Origin: Peptostreptococcaceae bacterium
GTDB taxonomy: Bacteria > Bacillota > Clostridia > Peptostreptococcales > Anaerovoracaceae
Length of the DNA stretch: 6,758 nucleotides
Assembly (NCBI GenBank): GCA_016650115.1
Contig: JAENWI010000075.1
Location: 1-6,758, forward strand
Direction of reading: 5' to 3'
Shown here: positions 5,126 to 6,758 of the stretch, piece by piece
Numbering within the stretch: the stretch's first letter is position 1
Layout: each line of letters opens with the position of its first letter
Translations under genes and position numbers: made by a program
Notes under the pieces: generated by a model
Told to the model about the DNA's origin: nothing
The model's database searches: none
The model's input: only the letters and a program-made list of their open reading frames with translations

Positions 5126-6574
5126 TTATCCTTTCTTTACGCGATATACTTTGCCTTTGATTTTCTTAGTTTTAAGAGCATTGATCACCAGGCCTTCTTT
5201 GCCATCGAAAATTTCAACCGTGGTTATATTTTCTCTTATGTCTACCTTACCAATATCTGCATTGTAAATTCCTTCAACATTTCTGACGGCTGTGAGAAAA
5301 TCGCTTGTTTTCAAAGCACTGTTATCTCTGCCGGCCATAAACTGTACCAAAGCCTTCTGCCCTTTTCGGTTCGTTGGCTTAAATCTTTCCTTGCCATTTC
5401 GATTCTTAGACTCAGATTTCTGCCTTTTATCAACGTGGCCACCCTTACATGGGATTTCATATCCAAGGAAGATTTCAAGTGCTTTAAATCTTTCCATTTC
5501 GCTTGGGATAACCATGGTAATTGCAATACCGCGCTCGTCCACACGACCTGTTCTCCCAATTCTGTGAATGTAACTTTCCGGCTCAAAAGGTACGCCATAG
5601 TTGATTATATGAGTAACACCTTGCACATGCAACCCTCTAGCTGCCACATCTGTGGCAATAAGCATTCTGTACTCACCTTTTTTGAAAGCGTTTAATTTCT
5701 CCGTACGTATTTTTTGGTCCATACCGCCGTGTACAGCGCAGGTGGAACGATCCCACTTTTTAAAAATTTCAAATAAATTGTCAACCTGCTCCTGTGTATT
5801 GCAGAACATAATAGCTTTTCTAGGGTTTTCCTTTTCAATGACTTTTTTCATAAAATCGACTTTTTTAAGTCCGTCGACAGCATAGTAAATTTGTTCTATT
5901 TTATCAATGGTTGAGACTTCTGACTCAATCTCTATATTTTCAGGATTGTTCATGTATTCCCGACTCAGATGATTTATTTCATCAGGCATTGTTGCGGAGA
6001 ATAGCAGAGTTACTCTTTCTTTAGGCACTTTTTTGAGAATGGTTTCTATTTGTTCTTTGAACCCCATAATCAACATTTCATCCGCTTCATCAATCACAAG
6101 ATATTTTATATCCTGAAGCTTTACATTCTTGTTTTTCAAATGATCCATCATTCTGCCGGGTGTTGCCACAATCACATGGGGCTTTTGCTTTAATTCTTTT
6201 CTTTGAACATCCATCGGCTGGTTCCCGTAGACGGCGCAAAATGTCAAACCGGTGTATTTGCCAATATTCGCCATGTCTTCTTTGACCTGTACGGTTAATT
6301 CTCTTGTCGGCGTCAGCACCAGAACCTGGGGGCTCATAAGCTCAACGTCGATTTTTTGACAAAGAGGGATGGCGAAGGCCGCCGTCTTGCCGCTGCCAGT
6401 TTGTGATTTTACAATCAGGTCCTTGCCTGCTAGAATCATTGGGATTACTTTTGCTTGAACTTCTAAGGGTTTTTTAAACCCCAATTCACTTAACCCTCTT
6501 TTGATTTCATTATTTAAGGGAAAATCCTTGAATTTCTCTATATTTTTTGCATCATTTTCTTTTGTTATATTCAT
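5126..6574 (-). CDS. dbpA: DEAD-box ATP-dependent RNA helicase DbpA
   Basis: The 482-residue length fits DbpA/YxiN (about 460-480). All helicase motifs are present in order: Q motif with Q40, SQTGSGKT (57-64), PTREL (89-93), TPGR (138-141), DEAD (162-165), SAT (193-195), ATDVAARGL (307-315) and HRIGRTGR (337-344). After a basic linker (about 383-405) comes the DbpA RNA-binding domain (about 406-481), with VDIRENITTVEIFDG and KIKGKVYRVKKG. That domain recognises hairpin 92 of 23S rRNA, directing the enzyme to late 50S ribosome assembly; this is family knowledge. The tail distinguishes it from CshA, DeaD and RhlE types. ATG at 6574 follows AGAGGT (6581-6586) at six bases, with a promoter further upstream. 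A glycosyltransferase gene follows 35 bp after the stop with no terminator. Confidence 0.93.
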   Translation of the reverse strand: MNITKENDAKNIEKFKDFPLNNEIKRGLSELGFKKPLEVQAKVIPMILAGKDLIVKSQTGSGKTAAFAIPLCQKIDVELMSPQVLVLTPTRELTVQVKEDMANIGKYTGLTFCAVYGNQPMDVQRKELKQKPHVIVATPGRMMDHLKNKNVKLQDIKYLVIDEADEMLIMGFKEQIETILKKVPKERVTLLFSATMPDEINHLSREYMNNPENIEIESEVSTIDKIEQIYYAVDGLKKVDFMKKVIEKENPRKAIMFCNTQEQVDNLFEIFKKWDRSTCAVHGGMDQKIRTEKLNAFKKGEYRMLIATDVAARGLHVQGVTHIINYGVPFEPESYIHRIGRTGRVDERGIAITMVIPSEMERFKALEIFLGYEIPCKGGHVDKRQKSESKNRNGKERFKPTNRKGQKALVQFMAGRDNSALKTSDFLTAVRNVEGIYNADIGKVDIRENITTVEIFDGKEGLVINALKTKKIKGKVYRVKKG

Positions 6575-6608
6575 CTTTTTACCTCTTCCTGTTTCTAACC
6601 TTAATACT

Positions 6609-6637
6609 ATTATATAACATATTCAGTAGATTAGCAC
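6609..6637 (-). promoter_or_regulatory. promoter of the dbpA-glycosyltransferase operon
   Basis: On the - strand a perfect TATAAT (- strand reading of 6609-6614) lies 17 bp from a weak -35, GTGCTA (- strand reading of 6632-6637). The predicted transcript starts near 6602, leaving a leader of about 28 nt before the dbpA ATG. No cold-shock-type long leader is evident from this promoter. Confidence 0.5.
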
Positions 6638-6670
6638 TGTAAAAATCAACAGTCTGATGGGGACTGTAAA
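6636..6670. repeat. small repeat cluster upstream of the dbpA promoter
   Basis: ACTGTAAA occurs at 6636-6643 and again at 6663-6670, 27 bp apart. ACAGTC (6649-6654) and GACTGT (6662-6667) form a 6-bp inverted repeat with a 7-bp loop. They lie just upstream of, or at, the dbpA -35 region. An operator is possible, but the units are short and could be chance. Confidence 0.3.
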
Positions 6671-6675
6671 TAAAA

Positions 6676-6699
6676 AGCGAGTGGAGTTACCAGCTCGCT
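6676..6699 (-). terminator. rho-independent terminator of a - strand gene beyond the right edge
   Basis: AGCGAG (6676-6681) pairs with CTCGCT (6694-6699), extended by TGG/CCA with one bulged base. On the - strand the stem is followed by TTTTTATTT, a good U-tract. On the + strand only a short GTTTT follows. It lies upstream of the dbpA promoter, so it most likely ends transcription from a neighbour outside the window. No coding frame is supported between it and the right edge at 6758. Confidence 0.65.
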
Positions 6700-6758
6700 A
6701 GTTTTCGTATGAGGGATATTTAATATTGCATCTTGTTTTCTCTTTTATGAATTTTTGT

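Noticed and set aside
5292..5885. Several + and - strand frames of 77-95 codons within dbpA.
   Set aside because: All overlap the fully conserved helicase frame, whose motifs VI, V and IV lie exactly here.

Overview
The window is AT-rich, with strong AGGAGG-type ribosome binding sites, GTG and TTG starts, and protein families typical of anaerobic Firmicutes. I infer a chromosomal segment of a Clostridia-class bacterium. I cannot name the species.

Left part (about 1-1640, + strand). It opens inside the C-terminal catalytic domain of an MprF-like aminoacyl-phosphatidylglycerol synthase (DUF2156 fold). This runs into an alpha/beta-hydrolase remnant that lacks its N-terminal strands and oxyanion loop and has no recognisable catalytic His. 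The two reading frames meet at a run of eight T, and a near-perfect 16-bp hairpin sits where the His should be. Next come a 48-residue zinc-ribbon microprotein with its own ribosome binding site, a doubtful 39-codon ORF in the same frame, and a bidirectional terminator.

Middle part (about 1640-3490). A NifX/NifB-type iron-molybdenum-cofactor-binding-domain protein (- strand) is divergent from a Cys-rich UPF0251 (DUF134) regulator (+ strand). The gap between them carries overlapping promoters whose -35 boxes lie in the two arms of a 12-bp inverted repeat, a good candidate operator. The regulator is followed with zero spacing by a SanA/YdcF-type (DUF218) membrane-anchored protein. Then comes an N-terminal fragment of an NAD(P)H-dependent FMN-reductase-like flavoprotein, which is cut off after about 70 residues.

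Right part (about 3459-6758, - strand). The DEAD-box 23S rRNA helicase dbpA and a large GT-B (GT4-like) glycosyltransferase form a probable two-gene operon. The glycosyltransferase converges on and overlaps the end of the flavoprotein fragment. Upstream of dbpA are its promoter, a small repeat cluster, and a terminator belonging to a gene outside the window.

I see no prophage, CRISPR array, tRNA, rRNA or intact transposon. The segment is mostly ordinary housekeeping and accessory genes, with two gene-decay or rearrangement junctions (near 665-680 and 3460-3486) and one attractive regulatory region (2042-2101). I found no clear previously undescribed multi-gene system.
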